Assembly (NCBI RefSeq): GCF_049587675.1
Contig: NZ_JBAVEJ010000057.1
Location: forward strand, 1 to 64,000
Source: Sulfuricaulis sp049587675
GTDB lineage: Bacteria > Pseudomonadota > Gammaproteobacteria > Acidiferrobacterales > Sulfurifustaceae
Reading direction: 5' to 3'
Length of the DNA: 64,000 nucleotides
Shown here piece by piece: positions 51,952-61,311 of the stretch (positions within the stretch are counted from its first letter, which is position 1; every line of letters starts with the position of its first letter). Under the pieces are notes generated by a model. The model saw nothing but the letters and a program-made list of their open reading frames with translations. It searched no databases and was not told the DNA's origin. A program made the translations under genes and the position numbers.

Positions 51952-53153
51952 GCTCGCGGCAAGACGCACAGTCAATTCAGCGGGAGCCTGCTAACATCAC
52001 AATTCTGGGAGTACACGTCAAGTCCACAGGGTATCCTAACGTCACCTTCCGGATACGTGACCTGAAACAATCATCCCAGTTGCGGACGCGAGAAATCAAT
52101 TTCCCGTTTCGCGCTGAGACATCGCACCATGAGAACCGTTCACGCGCATGGAAGCCGCTGCGATTACTGTGGACTGTCTTGCGGTTGACCTACGCACACC
52201 TGGGTATTTTCCTCGCGTACTTTTGGCATGGGCGCCCAAACAGGCTTTATATCCCCTATCCGTCTGTTCTCGTGCTTTTTTGTCTGTCACTGCTGCCGAA
52301 AGCCTGGCGACCCACATATATAGTGGCGGACTGTTTCATATCCCTCTATGACACGGCTGTAACGGACAGAGGGCTGATCTCTTCCCGTTCCTGGGCGGCG
52401 CGCGCGCTGAAATCCCTGGAGTCCCGCGCCTATCGAATCGCGGATGTTATTGTCGTTGATACGGATTTGAACGCCAGTTACTTCAGGGAAACCTTCAGGC
52501 TCACGCCATCCAAGGTGATAGCGCTGCCACTAAGTATCGACGAATCGGTCTTTCGACCATCCCCCTACCTGCCGAGCGGCGACTCGTGCAACGTACTGTT
52601 CATCGGCACCTTTGTGCCGTTGCAGGGGGCAGACGTTATCGCGCGGGCAGCTGTTATCCTGCGGGAGCGCCGCGACGTGCAGTTTCGATTCATCGGTTCC
52701 GGCCAAACGGCGGACGCCGTGGAGCGCATTTTCGCGGGTGGGCGGCCGGAGAACGTCGAGTGGATAACTCAGTGGGTGGACAGTGAGCGCCTCGCGGAAG
52801 AAATCCGAAAAGCTGATATTTGCTTGGGAATTTTCGGCACGGGCTCAAAGGCGCAACGCGTCTGGCCACTCAAGAACTATGCATATATGGCCATCGGGCG
52901 CGCCATAATCACCGGGGACAGCCTGTTCAGCAGGCGCATGCTGCAAGAGTCGGATTTCGCGCCGTTCCTGACTGTGCCACACGGTGACCCCGCAGCGCTG
53001 GCCGCCGCTATTGTCACTCTCGCGCAGGATCCTGAGCGAAGAAAAGACTACGCTAAAAACGCCCGCCTTTTCTACGACAGGAATTTATGCTCGCGCATTG
53101 CGCGTAAGCAGCTTGTCTCGCATCTGGTCTGCGCCTCCAGCGATGATTTATGA
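51948..53153 (+). CDS. GT4-like glycosyltransferase
   Basis: 401 residues. GT-B fold: the C-terminal half has VLFIGTFVPLQGADVIARAA, RFIGSGQTADAVE and a nucleotide-site-like region with LKNYAYMAIGRAIITGD. The N-terminal half contains one hydrophobic segment (RLLWTVLRLTYAHLGIFLAYF), which would hold it at the membrane. Probably adds a sugar to a lipid carrier. Overlaps the methyltransferase by four bases. Confidence 0.78.
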   Translation: MSSRQDAQSIQREPANITILGVHVKSTGYPNVTFRIRDLKQSSQLRTREINFPFRAETSHHENRSRAWKPLRLLWTVLRLTYAHLGIFLAYFWHGRPNRLYIPYPSVLVLFCLSLLPKAWRPTYIVADCFISLYDTAVTDRGLISSRSWAARALKSLESRAYRIADVIVVDTDLNASYFRETFRLTPSKVIALPLSIDESVFRPSPYLPSGDSCNVLFIGTFVPLQGADVIARAAVILRERRDVQFRFIGSGQTADAVERIFAGGRPENVEWITQWVDSERLAEEIRKADICLGIFGTGSKAQRVWPLKNYAYMAIGRAIITGDSLFSRRMLQESDFAPFLTVPHGDPAALAAAIVTLAQDPERRKDYAKNARLFYDRNLCSRIARKQLVSHLVCASSDDL

Positions 53154-53300
53154 CCCTGCCTCAGCGCGAGTGAAGATCAACTTATCTGCAATGCGCTTCA
53201 AGCCCGGTCGTGCACCCTTCACTTGGTGCTCAGATACAGAAGAATCAGGCGCGAAGGGAAGCGACGTCGAAAAATCATTTCTGCTTCCAGGGTTGTGGCA

Positions 53301-54242
53301 ATGAAGTTCGCATTCATACTGCTTAAACTGGCTATCACGGCTTCGCTGTGTTACTGGTTGTTCTCCAGCGTCGACACAAAGACGTTGCAGGTTAATTTGA
53401 TGCAGCTCGGTGCGATTCCAATTTTAGCTGGGGTACTGCTTCATTTCGTGGTCTATTTGCTCGGCGCATTCCGCTGGTGGATGCTCCTGAGACACACACA
53501 TACCGCCACACCTTTCTACAAAGCGTTTCCCAGTTATTATCTCGGGGTGTTCTTCAACAACCTTTTACCGACAGGCCTCGGGGGCGACACCGTGCGCATT
53601 CTTCACCTGCGCGTACGTGGCATAAGCACGAAAGCGCTCGTGAGTTCGACTATCATGGATCGTGCTATCGGGTTATCGAGCGTGGCAATTTTGGGTTTAT
53701 GCGGCGCACTTATTTCCGAGGAGCTAGGCATCTCCAGCCACACAAAGTCGGTTCTGATTACGCTCTTCGCGGTCGGGCTGTTGAGCGTCGGCCTGATGTG
53801 GTCTAACCGCTGTGTCCAGTTTGTCGGGAACTTGGCACTGAAATACCGCCACACGCGAGTACGCGCATGGCTCCTGGATATTGTCCTTACCTGCTACTCC
53901 TACCGCACCACGAAATCACGCATTGCGGTTGCCTATGCATTATCTGCCGTCGGACAAAGTTTGATTACTTTGGTCTATTATATACTTGGTCGCGGACTGG
54001 GCCTTGATATCTCGGTCGCCACTTATTTCGTCGCCATACCGGCCGTATTCCTGGCGGCGAGCGTGCCGGTTTCAATCGGCGGTCTTGGTATTAGAGAAGG
54101 TACGCTCGTCGGTATGTTGGTCGCCGCCGGCACAAACCTGCAACTCGCCATCAGCCTTTCCCTTGTGTACCTCCTGGTGCTGTGGCTATCCGCGTTGCCG
54201 GGCGCTCTCGTCCTGTTATTCGGCCGTACAAGAAAAAAATAA
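53301..54242 (+). CDS. Flippase-like membrane protein (LPG-synthase TM domain, UPF0104)
   Basis: 313 residues from the ATG at 53301 (AGGG 9 bases before). Eight or so membrane helices, with YYLGVFFNNLLPTGLGGDTVR, SSTIMDRAIGL and ASVPVSIGGLGIREG, the family signature. Homologues often stand beside DPM1-like and GT-C genes and are thought to move or bind lipid-linked sugars; no biochemical role is proven here. Confidence 0.8.
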   Translation: MKFAFILLKLAITASLCYWLFSSVDTKTLQVNLMQLGAIPILAGVLLHFVVYLLGAFRWWMLLRHTHTATPFYKAFPSYYLGVFFNNLLPTGLGGDTVRILHLRVRGISTKALVSSTIMDRAIGLSSVAILGLCGALISEELGISSHTKSVLITLFAVGLLSVGLMWSNRCVQFVGNLALKYRHTRVRAWLLDIVLTCYSYRTTKSRIAVAYALSAVGQSLITLVYYILGRGLGLDISVATYFVAIPAVFLAASVPVSIGGLGIREGTLVGMLVAAGTNLQLAISLSLVYLLVLWLSALPGALVLLFGRTRKK

Positions 54243-54356
54243 CACATAATTCCACCCTGCCACTGTTCCCAATGGAAGCCAAAATAATTGACGCGTTTAT
54301 TACTGAACTGCCAATTCAGCCAATACACCTGCAGGCAGGTTGGCGTTGCTGGAAAA

Positions 54357-54602
54357 TCATGCAGCACTCAACACTTTGAGCGAATTCTGAAGCCTATCCG
54401 CCGGATAATAGAATCTGCTGAAGCTAGGGCATGCAAAACCCAGTAAATAGAAGTACCGGCAGTTCGTTTCATTCAGATAGGACCTGAACGCAGCATCATC
54501 AAGATACTCACAGCGTCGAATCATACTAATACGGTTCGCATAAAAAGCGACAACCGATGGTTTAATGCTATATATGCAGGAACCTACTGGCACTATGTCC
54601 AC
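54357..54602 (-). pseudogene. C-terminal remnant of a GT-C (ArnT/PMT-like) glycosyltransferase
   Basis: The minus-strand frame reads IVPVGSCIYSIKPSVVAFYANR, then FRSYLNETNCRYFYLLG and FSRFYYPADRLQ. This is the soluble C-terminal block that ends ArnT/PMT-like enzymes, but the membrane part is missing. The frame continues upstream into the end of the methyltransferase at 54616, so the junction looks like a deletion. Best read as a decayed gene. Confidence 0.55.
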
Positions 54603-54615
54603 GATTTGACGCAGG

Positions 54616-55335
54616 CTATTTCCAGAGAAACAACAGCAAGTTGGAAGTCAGCCCCCATAATTTGATGCTGTCTACCTTAGCTTTGGCAGGACCTAATTCT
54701 AGGACAATACGATGCAGGTCCGCTCGGCTGAGTAGATTCAGGTTCTCTTCCCGGGAGAAAAATTCTCTTCCGCTGTTACGCATCAAACACCTGAAATAGC
54801 GCTTCGGCAACCAATGCACCAGAGGCAGAACCGTGTGGAATTCCACCGGAAACCATCGGTTCGGCGTAGTGATGCAGACACCGTGGCGGGCAACCCTGTA
54901 AAGCTCGGCCACGAAACGTTTTTGGTTCTCCTCGCTGCCCACATGCTCCAAGACCGCACTTGAATGGACAAAATCAAATTCACTTTCGGCAAATGGCAGA
55001 TGACAGCCGTTTGCCGAGACAAAGGTGACGCCCGGATAGAGGCCTTCCAAGAAACTTGCGTCAGTCACTCCAACCGCGGTGATCATGTCCTTGTAGGGGT
55101 ACCACGCTTCCAGATAATTCGAGGATTCATAGCTACGGTCGCTGGTTACACCAACATCCAGCAAGGTCTTATGTCGATCGATGGACATAGTGTGCAGGAA
55201 GCGCCGAAACATGCGTCGCCTCACTCTGGTTGCCACCCTGACGGCCAAAGAGTCAGCGGCTGCGACGTTGTACTGCGCATTAGGTTCTTGATTCAAGGGA
55301 TCTCCGAACGCATACGAACATGATAAAGACATCAC
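54616..55335 (-). CDS. SAM-dependent methyltransferase
   Basis: 239 residues. LLDVGVTSDRSYESSNYLE (motif I region, atypical for lack of GxGxG), FVSANGCHLPFAESEFDFVHSSAVLEHVGS and ELYRVARHGVCITTPNRWFPVEFHT. The C-terminus overlaps, in another frame, the GT-C remnant. It follows the GT2 gene by 6 bases. Confidence 0.78.
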   Translation of the reverse strand: MMSLSCSYAFGDPLNQEPNAQYNVAAADSLAVRVATRVRRRMFRRFLHTMSIDRHKTLLDVGVTSDRSYESSNYLEAWYPYKDMITAVGVTDASFLEGLYPGVTFVSANGCHLPFAESEFDFVHSSAVLEHVGSEENQKRFVAELYRVARHGVCITTPNRWFPVEFHTVLPLVHWLPKRYFRCLMRNSGREFFSREENLNLLSRADLHRIVLELGPAKAKVDSIKLWGLTSNLLLFLWK

Positions 55336-55341
55336 GCCCCT

Positions 55342-56511
55342 TCAGCGCGACCTCACTCCCAGGTCCAGAATGCTGGAGAGGAACCCACCCATGATGAACT
55401 GCACACCAAGTCCCAGCAGCGTAACGGAGGGGACAACCAAGCGCATCATCTCTCTGTAGTCGAGTACGCCAAATGACCTGGTTTCCCAAAACACAACGGC
55501 ACTGACGACCCCTGCAACACCTATCACCAATAGCAGCAATCCCAAGATGACCGCTCGCTCCAGGGACATGATGCGCAAAAACCAACCGTATCGTGGACTT
55601 AAGGGCAAGAGCCTGGCCTTGGTGGCATATTGTTTGGCCAATAAAAAGAAGATCACGATCTGCGTGCCCACCAGAATTGCGCCCATTGCGATAATCAGCG
55701 TATGCACGTCGAAGATCACCGATCCCACTTGTAACGGTCCCGGCAAAACCAGGGCGTTGGCCAAAAGACCAAAAGCGATGAGGGCCAAACCGGGGTATAG
55801 AAACAACCAGCGCGGGCTATACATAAGAAGAAAGCGGAGATGGCGCCAACCGTCCCGCCAGCTTTGAAGGTGGGGGGGACGATTCCGCCCATCTGGTGAT
55901 AGAGTCGTGGGTACCTCAGTAATTTTCAAATTAGCAAGTGTCGCCTTGACCACCATTTCCGAGGCGTATTCCATCCCCGTGGTTCGCAGATCGAGACACT
56001 CGACAGCCTCTTTGTTGAAACCGCGCAAGCCACAATGAAAATCCCCTATCTTGCTGGAGAAGAAGAGCCGACCGATAGCTGAGAGTATCGGATTGCCCAG
56101 ATACCTGTGCAGCGGTGGCATGGCTCCCGGAAGGATTCCACCCTTGAAGCGATTTCCCATGACCAGATCGAAACCTTGGCGCAGTTTTTCGACAAATGGA
56201 TCCAGATGCGAGAAATCGTAACTATCGTCGGCATCTCCCATGATCACATAGCGTCCTTGCGCAGCCGAGATCCCTCCCGTCAGCGCGGCGCCGTAGCCGC
56301 GCTCTTTGACATCAACCAGCAGCGCTCCCAGCTTGCGCGCAATCTCTTGGCTACCGTCAGTGCTGCCATTGTCTGCGATAATTACCTCACCGGCCATGCC
56401 TGCACGGTAAAGATAGCTCTTAGCTTTTTTAATGCAGGCACTCAGCGTCTCGGCCTCGTTAAGACAAGGCATAACGATCGAGAGCTCTATCTCACCGGTG
56501 CGCAGACTCAT
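55342..56511 (-). CDS. GT2 polyprenol-phosphate glycosyltransferase with membrane tail
   Basis: 389 residues. SIVMPCLNEAETL, IIADNGSTDGSQE and MGDADDSYDFSHL form the GT-A site; FHCGLRGFNKEAVECL is typical of DPM1-like enzymes. The C-terminal 150 residues carry four hydrophobic helices, as in GtrB-type. With the GT2 at 50295 there are two donor-making enzymes in the island, on opposite strands. Confidence 0.85.
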   Translation of the reverse strand: MSLRTGEIELSIVMPCLNEAETLSACIKKAKSYLYRAGMAGEVIIADNGSTDGSQEIARKLGALLVDVKERGYGAALTGGISAAQGRYVIMGDADDSYDFSHLDPFVEKLRQGFDLVMGNRFKGGILPGAMPPLHRYLGNPILSAIGRLFFSSKIGDFHCGLRGFNKEAVECLDLRTTGMEYASEMVVKATLANLKITEVPTTLSPDGRNRPPHLQSWRDGWRHLRFLLMYSPRWLFLYPGLALIAFGLLANALVLPGPLQVGSVIFDVHTLIIAMGAILVGTQIVIFFLLAKQYATKARLLPLSPRYGWFLRIMSLERAVILGLLLLVIGVAGVVSAVVFWETRSFGVLDYREMMRLVVPSVTLLGLGVQFIMGGFLSSILDLGVRSR

Positions 56512-56724
56512 TCCTGGTTCCTCTAACCATAAACCTTGACCAAGTAAAATATTTGACGTGTGGCAATAACACAGGCTATTTCAGCGCATACCAACCTCAA
56601 CTCGTGTTATCAACGCCGTCATTCAACTCATGACATATACTTCGATAGTATAGCTACGCAAAAATACCTTATAACCGAACTCATAAAATACCCGCCTCCG
56701 GGTTACCCCTTACTTAGAACCGTT

Positions 56725-58098
56725 ATGCAAACCTTACTTCGTGGTGTAAACCGACTGTTTAGATCCGTTGTACGCATACCTCGATACAGTTATGTCCTTG
56801 CCATCATTCTTCTTGTCGCCCTTGATCTGCGCATTCAGTCGGTAATCCATAGCGTCGTCGATACCCCGGTACGAGCCGATGCGCGCCAGTACGTCCTATA
56901 CGCGCATAACTTGAAAAACTACGGCACCTACTCGCTTTCGGACACATTGTCCACGAATGGACAAGCAACCCCCAAGCCGGACGCAATACGTCCCCCATTT
57001 TATCCTTTCTTCCTCACACTATTCCTAGACCTGCAACCCACTGACGCAAACATCGCCGCGATTACCCGAGTCCAGGCGGTAATAAGCACGTTTACGGTAT
57101 TGCTTGTTTTCTGGCTTGCGCGTCGCGTCCTTCCTCTACCGTTTGCGCTCGCTGCTTCGGCTTTCACAGCCATCAGTCCACATCTGGTCACAATGAATAT
57201 TTATCTCTTAAGCGAGACCCTATTCTGTTTTTTACTCGTGCTCGCAATATATGCGCTAGCAAAAACGGCAGAGAGACAGAATCTTGTGGCTTCAGCATTG
57301 GCGGGACTGACGCTCGGAGCCGCCGCACTTACGCATCTCATGCTGCTCTATTATGTATTGCCGCTCGCGGTTTTTCTGCTTTGCTTCTGGGGCTGGAAAA
57401 CCGGATGGCGAAAGGCCGTTGTGCTTGTCTTGGGCTTCAGTCTCCTCTATGGGGCATGGATTGCGCGAAACATAAATACGCTTGGTGTTCCGGGTGATAA
57501 TACCCAGATGTCGGTGACACTACGCATCGGAGCATATAACAACATGATGTACCAGAACGATCCACGGTCCTACGGTTTTCCATATAGATTCGACCCCCAC
57601 TATGAGGAAACTTCCAAGGATTTGCCTTCAGTGATATCAGCAGTAGTCAATGAGTTCAAGGAAGCTCCGATCCAGCAACTGCGCTGGTATATCCTCGGCA
57701 AACCACTGATGCTGTGGTCATGGAACATCATCGCTGGACAAGGCGACGTCTTTGTCTATCCAGTGAAGAGCACACCTTATAATTATCTGTTTCATTTCCG
57801 AGCGACACACGCGGTGATGTACGCCACTCACGGGATATTCGTCGTGCTGATGATAGGCGGTATCATTATTGCCTGGTTCCCGCCGGTTAAGTCTGGCTTC
57901 TCAAACGAAGCGGTCTTTATCGCGCGCGCCATTTCGGTTTTATTGCTGTATCATGCTGCAGTAATGATGATCGGCTTCCCGGAACCACGTTACGCGGTTC
58001 CGATGCGCCCATTCTTGTATATCATGTCCATGATACCCATTGCCGTCGCGATAAGATGGATTTTAACCAAACGATCCGGTCTGTCCGGAACAAGCTGA
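56725..58098 (+). CDS. GT-C (PMT/ArnT-like) membrane glycosyltransferase
   Basis: 457 residues from the ATG at 56725; longer in-frame starts to 56560 add an unlikely hydrophilic tail, and no site has a clear ribosome signal. About ten helices. The first loop has the acidic RADARQYVLYAHNL and RPPFYPFFLTLF, as in the PMT_2/Glyco_transf_39-like group. It is a different subfamily from the three TMTC-like copies. Divergent from the GT2 at 55342. Confidence 0.75.
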   Translation: MQTLLRGVNRLFRSVVRIPRYSYVLAIILLVALDLRIQSVIHSVVDTPVRADARQYVLYAHNLKNYGTYSLSDTLSTNGQATPKPDAIRPPFYPFFLTLFLDLQPTDANIAAITRVQAVISTFTVLLVFWLARRVLPLPFALAASAFTAISPHLVTMNIYLLSETLFCFLLVLAIYALAKTAERQNLVASALAGLTLGAAALTHLMLLYYVLPLAVFLLCFWGWKTGWRKAVVLVLGFSLLYGAWIARNINTLGVPGDNTQMSVTLRIGAYNNMMYQNDPRSYGFPYRFDPHYEETSKDLPSVISAVVNEFKEAPIQQLRWYILGKPLMLWSWNIIAGQGDVFVYPVKSTPYNYLFHFRATHAVMYATHGIFVVLMIGGIIIAWFPPVKSGFSNEAVFIARAISVLLLYHAAVMMIGFPEPRYAVPMRPFLYIMSMIPIAVAIRWILTKRSGLSGTS

Positions 58099-58287
58099 AT
58101 CATGCGAACAGAAAACCCAAAATAACAATGAATTTTTGCCTCACCAGCCGTGCGAATTAAGCCATTAAATGGCACAATGCCCGCGGGTATGCTTGTTTCA
58201 GTCCGGGCTGATGTTTAGAATTGCCCGCCTGATTCATCACCATATCGGTTGAGGCATGCTTCCCAGGCTCCTCGACACCATGACATC

Positions 58288-58363
58288 GGGGCGGTAGCTC
58301 AGCTGGGAGAGCGCTGCGTTCGCAATGCAGAGGTCGAGGGTTCGATCCCCTTCCGCTCCACCA
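58288..58363 (+). tRNA. tRNA-Ala (anticodon CGC)
   Basis: 76 bases with CCA. GGGGCGG / CCGCTCC acceptor (one G-T pair), anticodon loop TTCGCAA giving CGC, T arm GAGGGTTCGATCCCC. At the edge of the glycosylation island; no duplicated 3' end was seen within it. Confidence 0.96.
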
Positions 58364-58370
58364 ATCCCGC

Positions 58371-58398
58371 AAATGGCCGGAAATACCGGCCATTTTTT
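58371..58398 (+). terminator. Terminator of tRNA-Ala
   Basis: AAATGGCCGG / CCGGCCATTT stem with AAATA loop and T-run. Confidence 0.88.
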
Positions 58399-58535
58399 AT
58401 GCCAAGCAGTGCGCCGCCCGAGCGTGTCGCTCATGGCCTGGAGGACGCAGCTTGCTCCACTCGCACGGCCATTCCTGGCCGGGATGCGCGATGCGGCGGC
58501 GAATCCCTCCGGTCGCCCTGCTAGAATAGCGGCAC

Positions 58536-58611
58536 GCCCCGGTAGCTCAGTGGATAGAGCGGCCGCCTCCTAAGCGGCAGGTCGCCGGTTCAACTCCGGT
58601 CTGGGGCACCA
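58536..58611 (+). tRNA. tRNA-Arg (anticodon CCT)
   Basis: 76 bases with CCA. Acceptor GCCCCGG / CTGGGGC (one G-T pair), anticodon stem GCCGC / GCGGC with loop CTCCTAA giving CCT, T arm CCGGTTCAACTCCGG. TAGAAT at 58522-58527 may be its -10 element. Confidence 0.95.
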
Positions 58612-58657
58612 GCTTCAATGATTGATGTATCTTCAACCTTCTCTTGGGGAGACCGGT

Positions 58658-59269
58658 TTGCTGGAAGCGGTAGATCTTGAATGCGTGCGCGGCGATCGGC
58701 CGCTGTTCAGCCATCTTTCCTTCCGTCTCAAACCGGGCGAGCTGATGCACGTCACCGGCGTCAACGGCAGCGGCAAGACCACTCTGTTACGCACGCTCTG
58801 TGGATTGACGCACGCCGCCGCGGGTGAAGTTCGCTGGAACGGCTCGACCATTCAGGAGTTGGGCGACGACTATCGCAGCCAGCTCGCCTACGTCGGTCAC
58901 AGTAACGGCATCCAGGGCGAGCTGACGGCGGAGGAAAATCTGCGCGCCGCCGCCTGCCTCAGCGCCGCCACCGAAACGACGCGTATCCCGGAGACACTGG
59001 AGCGCGTTGGGCTCGCGCCGTACCGGCACTTCCCTTCCAAGGTTCTGTCGCAGGGCCAGAAGCGCCGCCTCGCGCTCACGCGGCTTGCGATCCTGCGGAA
59101 ATCTTTATGGATCCTGGACGAGCCCTTGAGCGCGCTTGACGTGAACTCGGTAGTCCTGATGACGGAAATCCTGATGGAGCATCTGGCCCGGGATGGGATG
59201 ATCATCATGACATCGCACCAGGAAATCGGCGTCGAAACAAAAATCATGCTGCAGTTGAAGCTCGACTGA
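58658..59269 (+). CDS. ccmA: Heme exporter ATPase CcmA
   Basis: 203 residues from TTG 58658, where GGGGAG is 6 bases upstream and the product begins LLEAVDLECVRGDRPLF like other CcmA. Walker A GVNGSGKTT, signature LSQGQKRR, Walker B LWILDEPLSALD. With CcmB forms the ABC module that releases holo-CcmE in cytochrome c maturation. A start at 58622 would be too long for the family. Confidence 0.93.
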   Translation: MLEAVDLECVRGDRPLFSHLSFRLKPGELMHVTGVNGSGKTTLLRTLCGLTHAAAGEVRWNGSTIQELGDDYRSQLAYVGHSNGIQGELTAEENLRAAACLSAATETTRIPETLERVGLAPYRHFPSKVLSQGQKRRLALTRLAILRKSLWILDEPLSALDVNSVVLMTEILMEHLARDGMIIMTSHQEIGVETKIMLQLKLD

Positions 59270-59270
59270 C

Positions 59271-59948
59271 ATGCCCGGTTTCCTGAAAGCCATTGGCTGT
59301 CTACTGCGGCGCGATCTGACCGTCGCGCTGCGCCGCAGCACCGACGTGCTCACGCCGCTGGTCTTTTTCATTATCGTCGTGAGCCTGTTTCCGCTCGGCC
59401 TCGGTCCCGAGCCCGCGGTACTACGGACGATCGCACCGGGTGTCATCTGGGTGGCGGCACTGCTCGCCACCATGCTCTCGCTTAACCGGCTGTTCGCCAA
59501 CGATCACGCCGACGGAACGCTCGAACAGATGGCGTTGTCACCCCACCCGCTCACCGTTCTGGTTTTGACCAAGGTCGCCGCCCACTGGATGCTGACCGGC
59601 CTGCCGCTGGTGCTGATCTCGCCACTGCTCGCGGTGCAGATGAACCTGCCGGAATCGGCCATGGGCACGCTTATCCTCTCACTGCTGCTCGGCACGCCGG
59701 TCCTGAGTCTGCTCGGTGCCGTCGGCGCGGCACTGACGCTCGGCCTGCGCGGCGGCGGCGTGCTGGTTTCGCTGCTGGTACTGCCGTTGTATACTCCGGT
59801 GTTGATTTTCGGCGCCGGTGCCGTCGCGGGCGTGATCGCCGGAATTGACACTGAGGCGCATTTTTCCTTACTGGCCGCTTTTCTCGTATTGGCCCTGACG
59901 TTGACACCCTGGGCCACCGCCGCGGCATTGCGCGTTTCCCTGGACTGA
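59271..59948 (+). CDS. ccmB: Heme exporter membrane protein CcmB
   Basis: 225 residues, about six helices. LLRRDLTVALRRSTDVLTPLVFF at the start, HADGTLEQMALSP in the middle, and TPVLIFGAGAV near the end are CcmB signatures. Starts 1 base after ccmA. Confidence 0.95.
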   Translation: MPGFLKAIGCLLRRDLTVALRRSTDVLTPLVFFIIVVSLFPLGLGPEPAVLRTIAPGVIWVAALLATMLSLNRLFANDHADGTLEQMALSPHPLTVLVLTKVAAHWMLTGLPLVLISPLLAVQMNLPESAMGTLILSLLLGTPVLSLLGAVGAALTLGLRGGGVLVSLLVLPLYTPVLIFGAGAVAGVIAGIDTEAHFSLLAAFLVLALTLTPWATAAALRVSLD

Positions 59949-59951
59949 ACC

Positions 59952-60689
59952 ATGCAATACATGCATAAGTACGCCTCACCCAAATTTTTCTACACCCTGG
60001 CAGGAAAACTGACTCCGTGGATGGCGGCATTGACCGCTGTGCTGCTGGTCGCCGGCCTCTATCTCGGCCTTTTCGTGGCGCCCGCCGATTACCAGCAGGG
60101 TGAAAGCTACCGTATCATGTTCATCCACGTGCCGGCCGCGTGGATGTCCATGTTCATCTACGTGTGCATGGCCGGCGCCGGCGCCATCGCGCTGGTCTGG
60201 AACGTCAAGCTCTTCGAGATGTTCGCCGGCAATTGCGCGCCCGTCGGCGCCTCGTTTACCTTCCTCGCGCTGGTGACGGGTTCGCTGTGGGGAAAACCGA
60301 TGTGGGGTGCGTGGTGGGCCTGGGACGCGCGCCTGACTTCGGAACTTATTCTGTTTTTCCTGTACATAGGTTACATGGCACTGGAAGCCAGCATTGACGA
60401 TCCACGGCGTGCGGCGCGCGCCTCCGCGATCCTGGCACTGGTCGGTGTGGTCAACATTCCCGTCATCCACTTTTCCGTGGAATGGTGGAATACTCTGCAT
60501 CAGCCGGCCTCGGTAACCAAAATGGGAACGCCCTCGATTCACCCGAGCATGCTCGCGCCCCTGCTGCTGATGTCCCTGGGCTTTACCTTCTATTTCTTTA
60601 CGGTGGCGTTGATGCGCATGCGCAATGAAATCCTGGAGCGGGAGCGGCATACGACCTGGGTAGCGCAACTGCTGGGGTCCAAATCATGA
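59952..60689 (+). CDS. ccmC: Heme-handling protein CcmC
   Basis: 245 residues. The tryptophan-rich WWD domain is WGKPMWGAWWAWDARLTSEL; flanking histidines in FIHVPAAW and VEWWNTLHQPAS bind heme. Loads heme on CcmE. Confidence 0.96.
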   Translation: MQYMHKYASPKFFYTLAGKLTPWMAALTAVLLVAGLYLGLFVAPADYQQGESYRIMFIHVPAAWMSMFIYVCMAGAGAIALVWNVKLFEMFAGNCAPVGASFTFLALVTGSLWGKPMWGAWWAWDARLTSELILFFLYIGYMALEASIDDPRRAARASAILALVGVVNIPVIHFSVEWWNTLHQPASVTKMGTPSIHPSMLAPLLLMSLGFTFYFFTVALMRMRNEILERERHTTWVAQLLGSKS

Positions 60690-60856
60690 ACTGGTCGGAG
60701 TTCATCCACATGGGCGGTTACGGCTTTTATGTCTGGAGTTCCTATGGACTCGCCCTGCTGGTTCTGCTCCTGAACCTCTATTTACCGCTGCGCCGACGCA
60801 AGACGGTCCGACGCCTGCTGCTCGAATTTCTGCGACTCAAGGAACAAACCCGATGA
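60686..60856 (+). CDS. ccmD: Heme exporter small subunit CcmD
   Basis: 56 residues, ATG at 60686 overlapping the ccmC stop. FIHMGGYGFYVWSSYGLALLVLLLN is the CcmD N-terminus and single helix; a basic tail follows. Stabilises CcmC-CcmE. Ends overlapping ccmE (ATGA). Confidence 0.92.
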   Translation: MNWSEFIHMGGYGFYVWSSYGLALLVLLLNLYLPLRRRKTVRRLLLEFLRLKEQTR

Positions 60857-61311
60857 AGACAAGACACAAGCGCCTGGCGATCATTGTCACCGGCGTAGTT
60901 GGACTGACCGTTGCCGGTCTTTTCGTGTTGAATGCTTTCCGCAGCAACCTCGTATTCTTCTATTCCCCCACGGAGGTGCTGGAAGGCAAAGTCAGCATTC
61001 CCGCCGGCAAGACCATCCGCATCGGCGGACTGGTGGAGAAAGGCTCCGTGCAGCGCTCTTCCGATGGCCTGAAGGTCGACTTCATCGTCACCGACCTCAA
61101 CAAGAAGCTGCCGGTTCACTACGAAGGCATCCTGCCAGATCTGTTTCGTGAAGGTCAGGGTGTCGTGGCGCAGGGACGGCTGCAAACAGGCAACACCTTC
61201 ATCGCCAGTGAAGTACTCGCCAAGCACGACGAAAAATACATGCCGCCGGAAGCCGCACAGGCGCTGAAGGGCGGAACCTTTGCGCCGGGCAGCGAGATCA
61301 AAAAGCCATGA
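60853..61311 (+). CDS. ccmE: Heme chaperone CcmE
   Basis: 152 residues. N-terminal anchor (about 8-28), then an OB fold. Heme-attaching His125 is in AKHDEKYMPPE. Holds heme in the periplasm and passes it to the CcmF-CcmH ligase. Confidence 0.96.
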   Translation: MKTRHKRLAIIVTGVVGLTVAGLFVLNAFRSNLVFFYSPTEVLEGKVSIPAGKTIRIGGLVEKGSVQRSSDGLKVDFIVTDLNKKLPVHYEGILPDLFREGQGVVAQGRLQTGNTFIASEVLAKHDEKYMPPEAAQALKGGTFAPGSEIKKP

